Positions 1 to 7,746 of a stretch of DNA of 64,000 nucleotides are shown here, piece by piece; positions within the stretch are counted from its first letter, which is position 1; each line of letters starts with the position of its first letter. The stretch is from Croceicoccus marinus (GTDB lineage: Bacteria; Pseudomonadota; Alphaproteobacteria; Sphingomonadales; Sphingomonadaceae). The stretch lies in the NCBI RefSeq assembly GCF_001661675.2, contig NZ_CP019602.1:2443501-2507500 (forward strand), given 5' to 3'. A program made the translations under genes and the position numbers. Under the pieces are notes generated by a model. It did not search any database and was not told the origin of the DNA. It worked only from the letters and a program-made list of their open reading frames with translations.

Positions 1-594
1 GGTGAAGGTGAACTGGCATCCGGTCTTCCGCTCGGCTCCTTCGAACACCACCTCGCACACTGTCTTGGGATAGGCGGGGTGGCGCACGCGGTTGAGCACG
101 ACCTGCGCCACCGCCTCCTGTCCCTCGCGGTCCGCGCCCGCTTCGTAGAAGGCGGCGGCGGCAAGGCAATCGGCAGCGCGGGTGCGGTCTTCCACACCGG
201 CGGAAAAGCGGAACGCGGCGGGCATCTCGGGCTTGCCGTCGAAGGGGCGCTCGCCATTGATCTGGGCGGCGCTTTCCTCGTCGATTTCCATGACATCGAG
301 CGCGGAGGTCTGGGCGGCCGCAACCTCGACCGGCGGCAATCCGCCCGGCGCGGTCGCATTTTGCGGCACAAGACCTGCACCGAATCGCCCGGTTTGGAAC
401 GCGCCCAGCCCCCAGGCCGCCAGCGATACGCCCGCCACAAGCAGCGGCAGGCCCAGCGCGGCGATATGTGCCTTGCGAAAACGGGATTTCCGCCCCGCCG
501 CAGCATCGCCTGACGCGAAGCCGGGAGCACCTTCCTCCTCGGCGGGCGGCAGGGTTGCGGGGAGTTCGGGACTCGAAGGGCGATCCACTGCCAT
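1..594 (-). CDS. SleB/CwlJ-type cell-wall hydrolase, 3' end cut by window edge
   Basis: The first 198 codons of a minus-strand gene, read from an ATG at 594 to the window edge. Residues 1-50 are a charged cytoplasmic segment. They are followed by one hydrophobic helix (around AALGLPLLVAGVSLAAWGLG) and a linker. Then comes a catalytic-type domain with ADCLAAAAFYEAGADREGQ, AVAQVVLNRVRHPAYPKTVC and FEGAERKTGCQFTFT, which are the hallmark blocks of the SleB hydrolase_2 family (the glutamate in YEAG and the GCQFTF block). The family cleaves spore cortex in Bacillus. In alphaproteobacteria it is a membrane-anchored murein hydrolase of unknown timing. The gene diverges from the zinc-ribbon gene at 756. 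The C-terminal end is not visible. Confidence 0.88.
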   Translation of the reverse strand, partial: MAVDRPSSPELPATLPPAEEEGAPGFASGDAAAGRKSRFRKAHIAALGLPLLVAGVSLAAWGLGAFQTGRFGAGLVPQNATAPGGLPPVEVAAAQTSALDVMEIDEESAAQINGERPFDGKPEMPAAFRFSAGVEDRTRAADCLAAAAFYEAGADREGQEAVAQVVLNRVRHPAYPKTVCEVVFEGAERKTGCQFTFT

Positions 595-755
595 GCGAGG
601 GACCTTGCCCGACCCCCGTCCAACCCGAAAGGTCGAATGCGGACTACCCATGCGGAATAGGGGGCGGTAACGCTGTTGTTTAAATTCACAGCAAAACGCG
701 CTAGGACAGCCCTGGGTCGCTTGAAAGTCGAAATAATTGAAAGCAAACGACTCTC

Positions 756-1220
756 ATGCATGTGACCTGCGATCATTGCGACAGCGACTATAGCGTCCCA
801 AGCCAGCTGCTTGGCGGCGAAGGGCGGCCCTTGCGATGCGGCGAATGCGGCTCGCGCTGGTGGCAGCAAGGCGAACAATCGACCATGCTGACCAGGTCCG
901 GCAGGCGCACGCTGGTCGTGTCCTCCAACGGCCGCTATCGCGAGGAAGCGCATCGCTTCACCTCGTTTTTCGACGGTATCTCGAACCGCTTCGCCGCCCA
1001 GCCCGACGATGCGACCGCGCTTGCCTCGCAGCGGTTCCAGCGCCTGCGCGAAACGCGCGGCCAGCGCCGCTACCGCGAATCCACCGCCATCGTCGAGGCG
1101 GAGTTCAAGGAGATCCGCGATTTCGCCCAGATGCGCGACACCATGCGGGTGTGGCTGCCGCGGATGATCGCGATCGGCCTGTTCGCTTCCGCCATGCTGG
1201 TGCTGCTTCTGGCGGCCTGA
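756..1220 (+). CDS. MJ0042-type zinc-ribbon protein with C-terminal membrane helix
   Basis: A 154-residue protein. The N-terminus has four cysteines, C5-x2-C8 and C28-x2-C31, in the order of the MJ0042 zinc ribbon. The middle is basic and low in complexity. The end is one hydrophobic helix (MIAIGLFASAMLVLLLAA), so it is probably tail-anchored with the zinc ribbon in the cytoplasm. In many alphaproteobacteria such a gene sits beside ftsE/ftsX, but those genes are not here. The role is unknown and binding of zinc is inferred from the motif. The ATG at 756 is the only sensible start. Two copies of TTGAAAG lie 16 bp apart just upstream and may belong to its promoter. Confidence 0.8.
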   Translation: MHVTCDHCDSDYSVPSQLLGGEGRPLRCGECGSRWWQQGEQSTMLTRSGRRTLVVSSNGRYREEAHRFTSFFDGISNRFAAQPDDATALASQRFQRLRETRGQRRYRESTAIVEAEFKEIRDFAQMRDTMRVWLPRMIAIGLFASAMLVLLLAA

Positions 1221-1323
1221 ATCCCGCGCCGAAGCATAGCGCCTTGAACTAGGGCCTCTTTATCGCCAATTTCCATTGCAGACGCCCGGCAGTTCGCATG
1301 GGCGATGCAAAGGCGAGCAGCCC

Positions 1324-1938
1324 ATGACACAGACCCATCTTCGTCGTCCGGCGCTTGTCGCCGCCCTGCTGGCTTCGGCCATGCTGGCGGGCTGCGCCCC
1401 GTCGATGCAGCCGATCGAGGTGACGCGCTTCCACGCGCCCACGATAGCCGAGACCGGGCAATATGGCTCGATCGCGGTGCAGGCCGCGCCCGGCAACGAG
1501 GAATCGCTCGCCCTCGCCCCCTATGAGCAGGCCGTCAGCGCCGAACTGGCGCAGGTCGGTTTCAGCCCCGCCGCCGCCGGCAGCGCCGCGCGCGTTGCCG
1601 AGGTGCGCGTGTCGCGCAGCAGCTGGCAGCCGGGCCGCGACGGCAGTCCCGTCAGCGTGGGCGTCGGCGGATCGACCGGGGGCTATGGATCGGGCGTGGG
1701 CGTCGGCCTTGGCATCGATCTTTCGGGTCCGCCGGCCGAGCAGGTCAGCACGCAGCTTTCGGTCGTCATCCGCGACCGGGTGAGCGGCCAGTCGGTCTGG
1801 GAAGGCCGCGCCGAGCAGGTCGTCGATGCCGATAGCGCGCTGGCCCAACCCGCCGCATCGGCGCAGGCGCTGGCCGATGCGCTGTTCGTGGACTTTCCGG
1901 GCGAAAACGGCGAAAGCTTCAGCGTAAAGCCGAACTGA
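1324..1938 (+). CDS. DUF4136-like lipoprotein
   Basis: A 204-residue protein with a type II signal peptide. The hydrophobic stretch ends in LAGC, with C24 the expected lipidated residue. The mature part resembles the DUF4136 family (EVTRFH near the start of the mature chain, then a conserved beta-rich body). It carries a glycine/valine-rich run around residues 110-135. Family function is unknown. It is presumably anchored in the envelope. I prefer the ATG at 1324 over an upstream in-frame start at 1276, because only 1324 places the signal peptide at the N-terminus. The M14 carboxypeptidase follows after 26 bp, so the two may be co-transcribed. Confidence 0.78.
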   Translation: MTQTHLRRPALVAALLASAMLAGCAPSMQPIEVTRFHAPTIAETGQYGSIAVQAAPGNEESLALAPYEQAVSAELAQVGFSPAAAGSAARVAEVRVSRSSWQPGRDGSPVSVGVGGSTGGYGSGVGVGLGIDLSGPPAEQVSTQLSVVIRDRVSGQSVWEGRAEQVVDADSALAQPAASAQALADALFVDFPGENGESFSVKPN

Positions 1939-1964
1939 CCGCCATTTCGTTTCAGGGATCATCC

Positions 1965-3098
1965 GTGCAGCCCATCGCCGTCCATGCCGCCTTCGACAGC
2001 GGCAATATCGAAGTCCGCCGCATTGCCGACACCTCCGCCTGGCTGGAATTGCGGCCGGATCCGGGCAATGCGTTCAAGCAATGGTTCCATTTCGCCGTCA
2101 TCGGCGCCGCGGGGCGCGAGCTGACGCTGAAGATCACCGACCTCAATACATCGGCCTATCCGGCGGGCTGGCCGGGCTATAACGCCTGCGTCACCGAGGA
2201 TCGCCTGCGCTGGGACCGCGCGCCCAGCAGCTTCGACGCGAACGAGGATGGCGGCACGCTGACGATCCGCTTCCAGCCCAGGGGCGATCTGGCGTGGTTC
2301 GCCTATTTCGCGCCTTATTCGCTGGAACGCCACATGGATCTGGTCGCAGGCAGCGCCGCGGCCGAGGGTTTCGGTCACCGCGTGCTGGGCTGGTCGCTCG
2401 ACGGGCGGCCGATCGATTGCCTGGAATGCGGCGAAGGCGACCGGCATGTCTGGCTGTTCGCGCGCCAGCATCCGGGTGAGAGCATGGCCGAATGGTGGAT
2501 GGAAGGCGCGCTGGCCAAGCTGGCCGACCGCAGCGACCCGGTGGCGCGCGCCTTGCGGCAGAAGGCGCGGTTCCACATCGTGCCCAATTGCAATCCCGAC
2601 GGATCGTTCAGGGGCCATCTGCGCACCAATGCGGCGGGATCGAACCTGAACCGCGAATGGGGCACGCCCTCGGCCGAGAAATCGCCCGAGGTGCTGGCGA
2701 TCCGCGATGCGATGGACGAAACCGGCGTGGATTTCGCAATGGACGTGCACGGGGACGAGGCGATTCCCCACGTCTTCCTGGCGGGGTTCGAGGGCATGGC
2801 CGGGCTGAAGCCGCACCAGAAGCCGGGCTTCGATCTGTATAGCGAATTGCTTGCCGCGCAGACGCCCGATTTCCAGACCCGGCATGGCTATCCGCTGACG
2901 CCGGCCGGCCGCGGCAATCCCGCGATGGCGACCAACCAGCTCGCCGCCCGCTTTGGCTGCGTGTCGATGACGCTGGAAATGCCGTTCAAGGACCATGACG
3001 ACCTGCCCGACCCGGTGCAGGGGTGGAGCGCGGAGCGTTCGATGCAGCTGGGGCGCAGCTGCCTGGATGCGCTGCATCTATGGTTCGCGCGGCGTTAA
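1965..3098 (+). CDS. M14-family metallocarboxypeptidase, cytosolic CCP-like
   Basis: A 377-residue zinc carboxypeptidase of the M14 family, closest in architecture to cytosolic carboxypeptidases (M14B/D, AGTPBP1-like). An N-terminal beta domain covers about residues 1-125. The catalytic domain shows HPGES with zinc ligands H169 and E172, the third ligand H262 in DVHGDE, the substrate-binding SNLNREW segment and the catalytic-type glutamate E338 in TLEMPF. All expected residues are present, so it should be active. No signal peptide is seen, so it is cytoplasmic. In eukaryotes the group removes glutamate from polyglutamylated tails, but the bacterial substrate is unknown. Translation begins at GTG. 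Confidence 0.86.
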   Translation: MQPIAVHAAFDSGNIEVRRIADTSAWLELRPDPGNAFKQWFHFAVIGAAGRELTLKITDLNTSAYPAGWPGYNACVTEDRLRWDRAPSSFDANEDGGTLTIRFQPRGDLAWFAYFAPYSLERHMDLVAGSAAAEGFGHRVLGWSLDGRPIDCLECGEGDRHVWLFARQHPGESMAEWWMEGALAKLADRSDPVARALRQKARFHIVPNCNPDGSFRGHLRTNAAGSNLNREWGTPSAEKSPEVLAIRDAMDETGVDFAMDVHGDEAIPHVFLAGFEGMAGLKPHQKPGFDLYSELLAAQTPDFQTRHGYPLTPAGRGNPAMATNQLAARFGCVSMTLEMPFKDHDDLPDPVQGWSAERSMQLGRSCLDALHLWFARR

Positions 3099-3143
3099 CG
3101 GGCATTTACCTTTTGGTAGGGTTTCGCGGCGCATGATCGCGCC

Positions 3144-3284
3144 ATGGCCCAGAGAATCGCCCGCGCCGCCCTCTATCGTCCCGCCGCCGACATGGACGGG
3201 GCCATTGCCGCCGCTGCGCGCTTCGCGATCGTGACGGGCAGCGCCGCCGCGCTGATCCTGGCCGGGCCCTTCCTGCCCTTCTGA
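3144..3284 (+). CDS. small hydrophobic protein, 46 aa, tentative
   Basis: A short ORF between the M14 gene and dapE that begins with MAQRIARAALYRPAADMDGA. It has one membrane-length helix near the end (around ALILAGPFLPF). It is too short to recognise and I know of no family match. It is given because the codon pattern fits the neighbouring genes and it fills an otherwise empty 270-bp gap on the coding strand. No clear ribosome-binding site stands out, so it may be a chance ORF. Confidence 0.35.
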   Translation: MAQRIARAALYRPAADMDGAIAAAARFAIVTGSAAALILAGPFLPF

Positions 3285-3369
3285 TCCGCTTGGTGCCGGT
3301 CGGCACGCGGGACGCTCTTTTACCGGGCGCCCTTTTACCGTGCGGCAGGTTCGGCTAGGCGCGTTGGCG

Positions 3370-4536
3370 ATGACCGATAGCCCCACCCCTTCGCCGCTGG
3401 AGCTTGCCAGCCGCCTGATCGCCTGTCCCAGCGTGACGCCAGCGCGCGGCGCGGTGTTCGACGCGCTTGAGGCTATGCTGAAGCCGCTGGGCTTCAACGT
3501 GCTGCGCACCATCGACGGCGATGCGCCCAGCGGCCCGGTCGAGAACCTGCTGGCGGTGCGCCCCGGCCCCGAAGGCACGCGCCATTTCGCCTTTGCCGGC
3601 CATCTCGACGTGGTGCCGGCGGGCGACGGCTGGACCAGCGATCCCTTCACGCCCGAGGTGCGGGGCGAGATGCTGCATGGCCGCGGCGCGGTCGACATGA
3701 AGAGCCAGATTGCCGCCATGGTCGCCGCCGCCGCGCGCATCCCGGCAGAGGCCGGCACGATCAGCTTCATCATCACCGGGGACGAGGAAGGCCCGGCCCG
3801 CTTCGGCACGCTGGCGCTGATGGAGCACATGGCGGCGCGCGACGTCGTGCCCGACCTGTGCCTGGTGGGCGAGCCGACCAGCGTCGCCCGGCTGGGTGAC
3901 ATGATGAAGATCGGCCGCCGCGGCAGCGTGAACATCTGGCTCGAGGTGCACGGTAACGAGGGGCATGTCGCCTACCCGCACCTCGCCGACAATCCGATCC
4001 CGCGCCTGGTCGCGATGCTGGCCGAGCTGGACGCTCTGGAACTGGATGACGGGACCGACTGGTTCCAGCCCTCCAACCTGGAAATCACGGATCTGGAAGT
4101 CGGCAATCCGGCGACCAATGTCATTCCCGCCGCGGCCCGGGCGCGGCTGTCGATCCGCTTCAACGATCTGCACACCGGCGCGCAGCTGTCCGCCCGCGTG
4201 ACCGAGATTGCAGAGCGGCACGGCGGCACCGCCCGCCCCGTCATCAGCGGCGAACCCTTCCTGACCGAGCCGGGCGCGTTCAGCGCGCTGCTGGCCGAAG
4301 CGATCCGCGCCGAAACGGGGCTGGAGCCCGAACTGTCCACCGGCGGCGGCACGTCGGATGCGCGCTTCCTGAAGAGCATCTGCCCGGTGATCGAGTTCGG
4401 TCCCTGCAACGCGACCATGCACAAGCGCGACGAAGCCATCGCCCTGCCCGACCTCGACGCGCTGGTGCGCATCTACGAACGCGCGGCGCGGGCGGCGCTG
4501 GCGCTTCAGGAGTCCTTCGCCAGGGATTCAAGGTAG
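3370..4536 (+). CDS. dapE: succinyl-diaminopimelate desuccinylase
   Basis: DapE, 388 aa. It hydrolyses N-succinyl-LL-2,6-diaminopimelate to LL-diaminopimelate and succinate in the lysine and murein precursor pathway, in the cytoplasm. It is a two-zinc M20 peptidase. Visible signatures are FAGHLDVVPAGD (H78 ligand, D80), GRGAVDMKS (bridging D109), ITGDEEGPA (E139/E140, base and ligand) and the C-terminal CNATMHKRDE ligand histidine. The lid/dimer domain is between about 180 and 295. The ATG at 3370 gives the usual N-terminus. An in-frame start 30 bp upstream only adds MRQVRLGALA. Its last 31 bp overlap the 3' end of the convergent IMPACT gene. Confidence 0.95.
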   Translation: MTDSPTPSPLELASRLIACPSVTPARGAVFDALEAMLKPLGFNVLRTIDGDAPSGPVENLLAVRPGPEGTRHFAFAGHLDVVPAGDGWTSDPFTPEVRGEMLHGRGAVDMKSQIAAMVAAAARIPAEAGTISFIITGDEEGPARFGTLALMEHMAARDVVPDLCLVGEPTSVARLGDMMKIGRRGSVNIWLEVHGNEGHVAYPHLADNPIPRLVAMLAELDALELDDGTDWFQPSNLEITDLEVGNPATNVIPAAARARLSIRFNDLHTGAQLSARVTEIAERHGGTARPVISGEPFLTEPGAFSALLAEAIRAETGLEPELSTGGGTSDARFLKSICPVIEFGPCNATMHKRDEAIALPDLDALVRIYERAARAALALQESFARDSR

Positions 4537-4865
4537 ATCCGCACCGCTTCCTGCACATGGCGGAAGCGGTCGCCGCCCAGCTGCTTGCCGCCGTACCAGC
4601 GCGTGACGACGATCAGATGATCGCGCAGCCCTTCACGATCGAGCATGCGCAGGATCACCATGCCGGCCCCGCTCTCGCCGTCGTCGTTCTTGATGGGCCC
4701 GTCTTGGCAGATCAGGCCCCAGCTGTTGTGCGTGGCCCTGGCAAAGCGCTTGCCCTGCTTCAGCCGCACGAGCAGCGCCGCCGCTTCCTGCGCCGACCGG
4801 CACGGCGCGCCCGAGACCGCATATTTCGATCCCCGGTCCGAGATGATCCTGTCGATGATCCGCAT
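4506..4865 (-). CDS. IMPACT/UPF0029 family protein, single-domain
   Basis: A 119-residue member of the IMPACT/YigZ family. The conserved blocks are present: ATHNSWG, NDDGESGAGMVIL and VVTRWYGGKQLGGDRF, which match the family's ATHNcwAy, DDGEPsGTAG and vVvTRyFGGiKLG regions. The typical YigZ is about 200 aa with a second C-terminal domain. Here only the N-terminal domain is present, and the protein stops soon after the glycine-rich motif. The molecular role is unsettled (a translation-regulator homologue in eukaryotes). It is convergent with dapE with a 31-bp overlap of coding ends. Confidence 0.82.
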   Translation of the reverse strand: MRIIDRIISDRGSKYAVSGAPCRSAQEAAALLVRLKQGKRFARATHNSWGLICQDGPIKNDDGESGAGMVILRMLDREGLRDHLIVVTRWYGGKQLGGDRFRHVQEAVRIYLESLAKDS

Positions 4866-4985
4866 CGCCCAGCGCTCTAGGCGCGCAGGCTTCTATGCGC
4901 AAACCGGCACGCCCCCTTGCGGGCCGAGCGGCATGCGGGCACAGGTTTCGGTTGAAACGGCCTAATCGAGGGATCACCCCAACCC

Positions 4986-6224
4986 ATGCTTGCGACCTGG
5001 TTCCGAATTCCGCTGTGGCAGCGGGTCATCGCCGCGCTTATCCTGGGCGTCATCACGGGGCTGGCCTGGGGTCCGGGGGCGGAAAGCATCAAGATCATCG
5101 GCGACGTGTTCATCGCATCGATCAAGATGCTGGTGGTGCCGCTGATCTTCTTCAGCCTCGTGTCGGGCGTGGCGGCCATCGGCGACCTGCGCAAGCTGGG
5201 TGCGGTGGGCGGGCGCGCGCTGTTGCTGTTCGTGGTGACCGGGCAGATCGCGGTATGGCTGGGCCTTGCCTTGGGCACCTTCTTCAAGCCGGGCGAGGGG
5301 CTGGACCAGTCGCGCATCGAAATGGGCACCGTGCCCGAGGCCGCGACGCAGAGCTGGCGCGAGATGATCCTGTCGATCGTGCCGCAAAGCCCGGTGCAGG
5401 TGATGGCCGACGTCAACGTGCTGCCGCTGATCGTGTTCGCGCTGCTGATCGGCATCGGCATATTGATGGCGGGCGAGGAAGGGCACCCCCTGCCCCGCAT
5501 CTTCGATGCCGGATCGGTGGTGATGCAGAAGGTCACGATGATCGTGATGGAGTTGACCCCGTTCGGCGTCTTCGCGCTGATGGCATGGGTCGCGGGCAAC
5601 TTCGGTACCGACGCGCTGCTCTCGCTCGCCAAGCTGGTGGGGCTTAATTATCTCGGCTGCCTGCTGATCATCTTCGGCATCTATTCCGCGATGATCAAGT
5701 TCCTGGCCAAGCTGCCGGTGCGCGATTTCTTTCGCGGGATCGTCGATGCGATGGCGGTGTCCTACTCCACAGCCAGTTCCAACGCGACGCTGCCCGTCAC
5801 CCTGCGCTGCGCCGAGCGTAACCTGGGCGTGTCGAACTCGGTCGCCAGCTTCGTGATCGCGCTGGGCGCGACGATCAACATGAACGGCACGGCGATGTAT
5901 CTGGGCCTTGCCACGCTGTTCGGCGCGCAGATCTTTGGCGTCGATCTGTCATGGGCCGATTATTTCATGATCTCGATCACCGCCACGCTGGGCGCGGTCG
6001 GCGCAGCGGGCATCCCGGGCGCGGGGCTGATCATGATGACACTGGTGTTCTCCAGCGTTGGCGTCCCGCTTGAGACGATCGCCTTCGTCGCGGGCGTGGA
6101 CCGGATCATGGACATGATGCGCACCACCACCAATGTCTCGGGCGATGCGGCGGTGGCGACCACGGTTGCAGTCATGACGGGCGAGATCGACCGCGCCGAA
6201 ATGGTCAGCGCCGACGACGTCTAG
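4986..6224 (+). CDS. dicarboxylate/amino acid:cation symporter (DAACS/SDF family)
   Basis: A 412-residue sodium- or proton-coupled carrier of the GltP/DctA/DAACS family in the inner membrane. There are many hydrophobic helices. The serine-rich hairpin STASSNATLPVTL matches the family's HP1 tip. The NMNGTAMY motif of TM7 and the HP2-like GIPGAGLIMM are present, followed by the TM8 segment ending near DRIMDMMRTTTNVSGD. Substrate (glutamate, aspartate or C4-dicarboxylate) cannot be fixed from sequence. Translation starts at ATG 4986. It may be co-transcribed with the small membrane gene 27 bp downstream. Confidence 0.92.
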   Translation: MLATWFRIPLWQRVIAALILGVITGLAWGPGAESIKIIGDVFIASIKMLVVPLIFFSLVSGVAAIGDLRKLGAVGGRALLLFVVTGQIAVWLGLALGTFFKPGEGLDQSRIEMGTVPEAATQSWREMILSIVPQSPVQVMADVNVLPLIVFALLIGIGILMAGEEGHPLPRIFDAGSVVMQKVTMIVMELTPFGVFALMAWVAGNFGTDALLSLAKLVGLNYLGCLLIIFGIYSAMIKFLAKLPVRDFFRGIVDAMAVSYSTASSNATLPVTLRCAERNLGVSNSVASFVIALGATINMNGTAMYLGLATLFGAQIFGVDLSWADYFMISITATLGAVGAAGIPGAGLIMMTLVFSSVGVPLETIAFVAGVDRIMDMMRTTTNVSGDAAVATTVAVMTGEIDRAEMVSADDV

Positions 6225-6251
6225 ACTGGCATCCAAAGCTGGAGGATCGGG

Positions 6252-6571
6252 ATGGACGACTTGCTAATCGTAGCGTTCGTGATGGCGGCGCCCGTGCTGC
6301 TGGTCGCGGAACTGCGCCGGGTGCTGGTCAGCTATTTTCTGAACCGATCGATCCAGAAGGCGCCCGGCTGGAGCGGCCGGCACCATCGGCGGTATCGCGG
6401 GTCGGGCTGGGGGCTACGATCTTCGGCGCGGCCTTTATGGCCAGCCTGCCTTTCGCGGAAAGCGGCAACGATCCGACCGAGATGGCGATCGGCGCCGGCA
6501 TGACGCTGTTCGGCATTGCCGCCCTGGTCAGCCGCTGGGTCGCTACGGGCAGGGCCGGAACGCGCGGCTGA
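6252..6571 (+). pseudogene. small membrane protein gene interrupted by a frameshift
   Basis: Two pieces in different frames read as one protein. Piece 1, from ATG 6252, encodes MDDLLIVAFVMAAPVLLVAE and continues to about NRSIQKA near 6360. It then runs on as arginine-rich nonsense to a stop at 6503. Piece 2, in the frame that ends in TGA at 6569-6571, reads ARLERPAPSAVSRVGLGATI and goes on through two hydrophobic segments (IFGAAFMASLPFA and MTLFGIAALVSRWVA). Joining them at about 6360 gives a plausible protein of just over 100 aa with three membrane segments. A 2-bp gain or 1-bp loss would explain the shift. It could be a real mutation or a sequencing error. No typical slippery heptamer is visible. 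Confidence 0.55.
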
Positions 6572-6587
6572 TTGGCGAAACGAAAAA

Positions 6588-6618
6588 GGCCCGCGCCTGT
6601 CAGGTGCGGGCCTCTTTT
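6588..6618. terminator. bidirectional intrinsic terminator
   Basis: A 12-bp stem with one G-T wobble (GGCCCGCGCCTG pairing with CAGGTGCGGGCC). A run of five T follows closely on the plus strand and a run of five T (AAAAA on plus) on the minus strand. It lies between the convergent frameshifted gene and the neuB-like gene, just after both stop codons, so it can end both transcripts. Confidence 0.85.
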
Positions 6619-6620
6619 TA

Positions 6621-7553
6621 TCAGCTTGCCAGGCGGACGACCTGGTCGCCGTGCTTGTCCTGCGACCATTTCAGCTTGTCGCGCTGGACCTGCTCGATCG
6701 GCAGGATCTCGTCCGACTTGTAGGTCAGCGACTGGTCGACATGGCGAATGTCGCGGCACAGGCGGCGCAGGCCATCGGGTTCGAGGCTGGCGGCGTGGTC
6801 GGTGCCCTTCCAGGTGCGGTCCAGAGTGAAATGCCGCTCGACATAGCCGAAGGTGCCCTGGCCATAGCGATGCTGGCCCGTGCGGCCCACCGCCAGCGCC
6901 GCGACATCCGCCGCGATGCCCAGATGGTGCCCCGAAAAGCCGATATACTTGACGCGGTCGCCGAAGTTTTCCTGCAGGCGGTTGATCTCGAGCAAGGCCA
7001 GATCCTCGAACGGAACGGGATAGCCCGAGGTGCAGGCATAGAGCACCAGATCCTTCGACCGGCCCATCTCGGCATAGAAACCGACCAGCTTCTCGATCTC
7101 GGCATGGTCGGTCATGCCGGTCGAGACGTGGATCTCGCCGCCGTAGTTTTCGCACAGATAGCGCTGCAGCTCGTAATGCTGGTTGGTCGCCGAGGGGATC
7201 TTGATCAGCCCGGGATTGAGCGAGGCGATCTCGCGCGCAGAGGTCAGGTCCCAGACCGAAGTCGAATATTCGATGCCGTGCCGCTCGCACTCTTCCTTCA
7301 GCTCGGCATGCTGGTCGACCGAGAATTCCAGGAATTCGCGGTGCGCGCCATAGGTTTCGCCATAGCTGTTCGCCGGGTTCGGATGCGGCGTGCTGTATTC
7401 GGCAGGGGTCAGAAGCTCGCGGTTGTTGCGCTTCTGGAACTTGGCGACATGCGCCTTGCAGACCTGCGCGGCCACCTGGATCAGTTCCCTGGCGATGGCC
7501 ATGTCGCCCTTGTGGTTGCAGCCGATCTCGGCGATGACTTTGACTTCGTTCAT
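6621..7553 (-). CDS. NeuB-family sialic acid synthase-like protein, no SAF domain
   Basis: A 310-residue TIM-barrel protein of the NeuB family. These enzymes condense phosphoenolpyruvate with a 6-carbon amino sugar to a nonulosonic acid. Diagnostic blocks are VIAEIGCNHKGDM, VAKFQKR, IKIPSATN, VSTGM, IGFSGHHLGI and ERHFTLDRTWKGTDHAASLE. Typical NeuB is about 340-350 aa with a C-terminal SAF (antifreeze-like) domain that completes the active site of the partner subunit. Here the chain ends after the barrel. Start ATG 7553 gives the canonical MNEVKVIAEIG; an upstream extension encodes unrelated sequence. No NeuA, NeuC, Pse, Leg or glycosyltransferase gene is nearby, so substrate and product are open. 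Confidence 0.88.
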   Translation of the reverse strand: MNEVKVIAEIGCNHKGDMAIARELIQVAAQVCKAHVAKFQKRNNRELLTPAEYSTPHPNPANSYGETYGAHREFLEFSVDQHAELKEECERHGIEYSTSVWDLTSAREIASLNPGLIKIPSATNQHYELQRYLCENYGGEIHVSTGMTDHAEIEKLVGFYAEMGRSKDLVLYACTSGYPVPFEDLALLEINRLQENFGDRVKYIGFSGHHLGIAADVAALAVGRTGQHRYGQGTFGYVERHFTLDRTWKGTDHAASLEPDGLRRLCRDIRHVDQSLTYKSDEILPIEQVQRDKLKWSQDKHGDQVVRLAS

Positions 7554-7746
7554 GGTAGAGCCCTGTAGTTTCCCGGGAAAGGAGCGCCGCACCTCTTCCG
7601 GTGCATGCATGGCGACTCGCGGCCCCTTTCCGTGGTGAATGCGATAAGCCGATGGGTTTAATAGCCTAATTCGCGCAAAGGCGCAGCCATGTCTACCGCA
7701 ATGTCGCGCAGCCCCCTGGACGCCCCAGGGCCGCACCGGCGAAGGG

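Noticed and set aside
6621..7553. Sialic acid biosynthesis locus
   Set aside because: Only the NeuB-like gene is present. The neighbours are a DUF2279-like protein, a tRNA and the bc1 operon.
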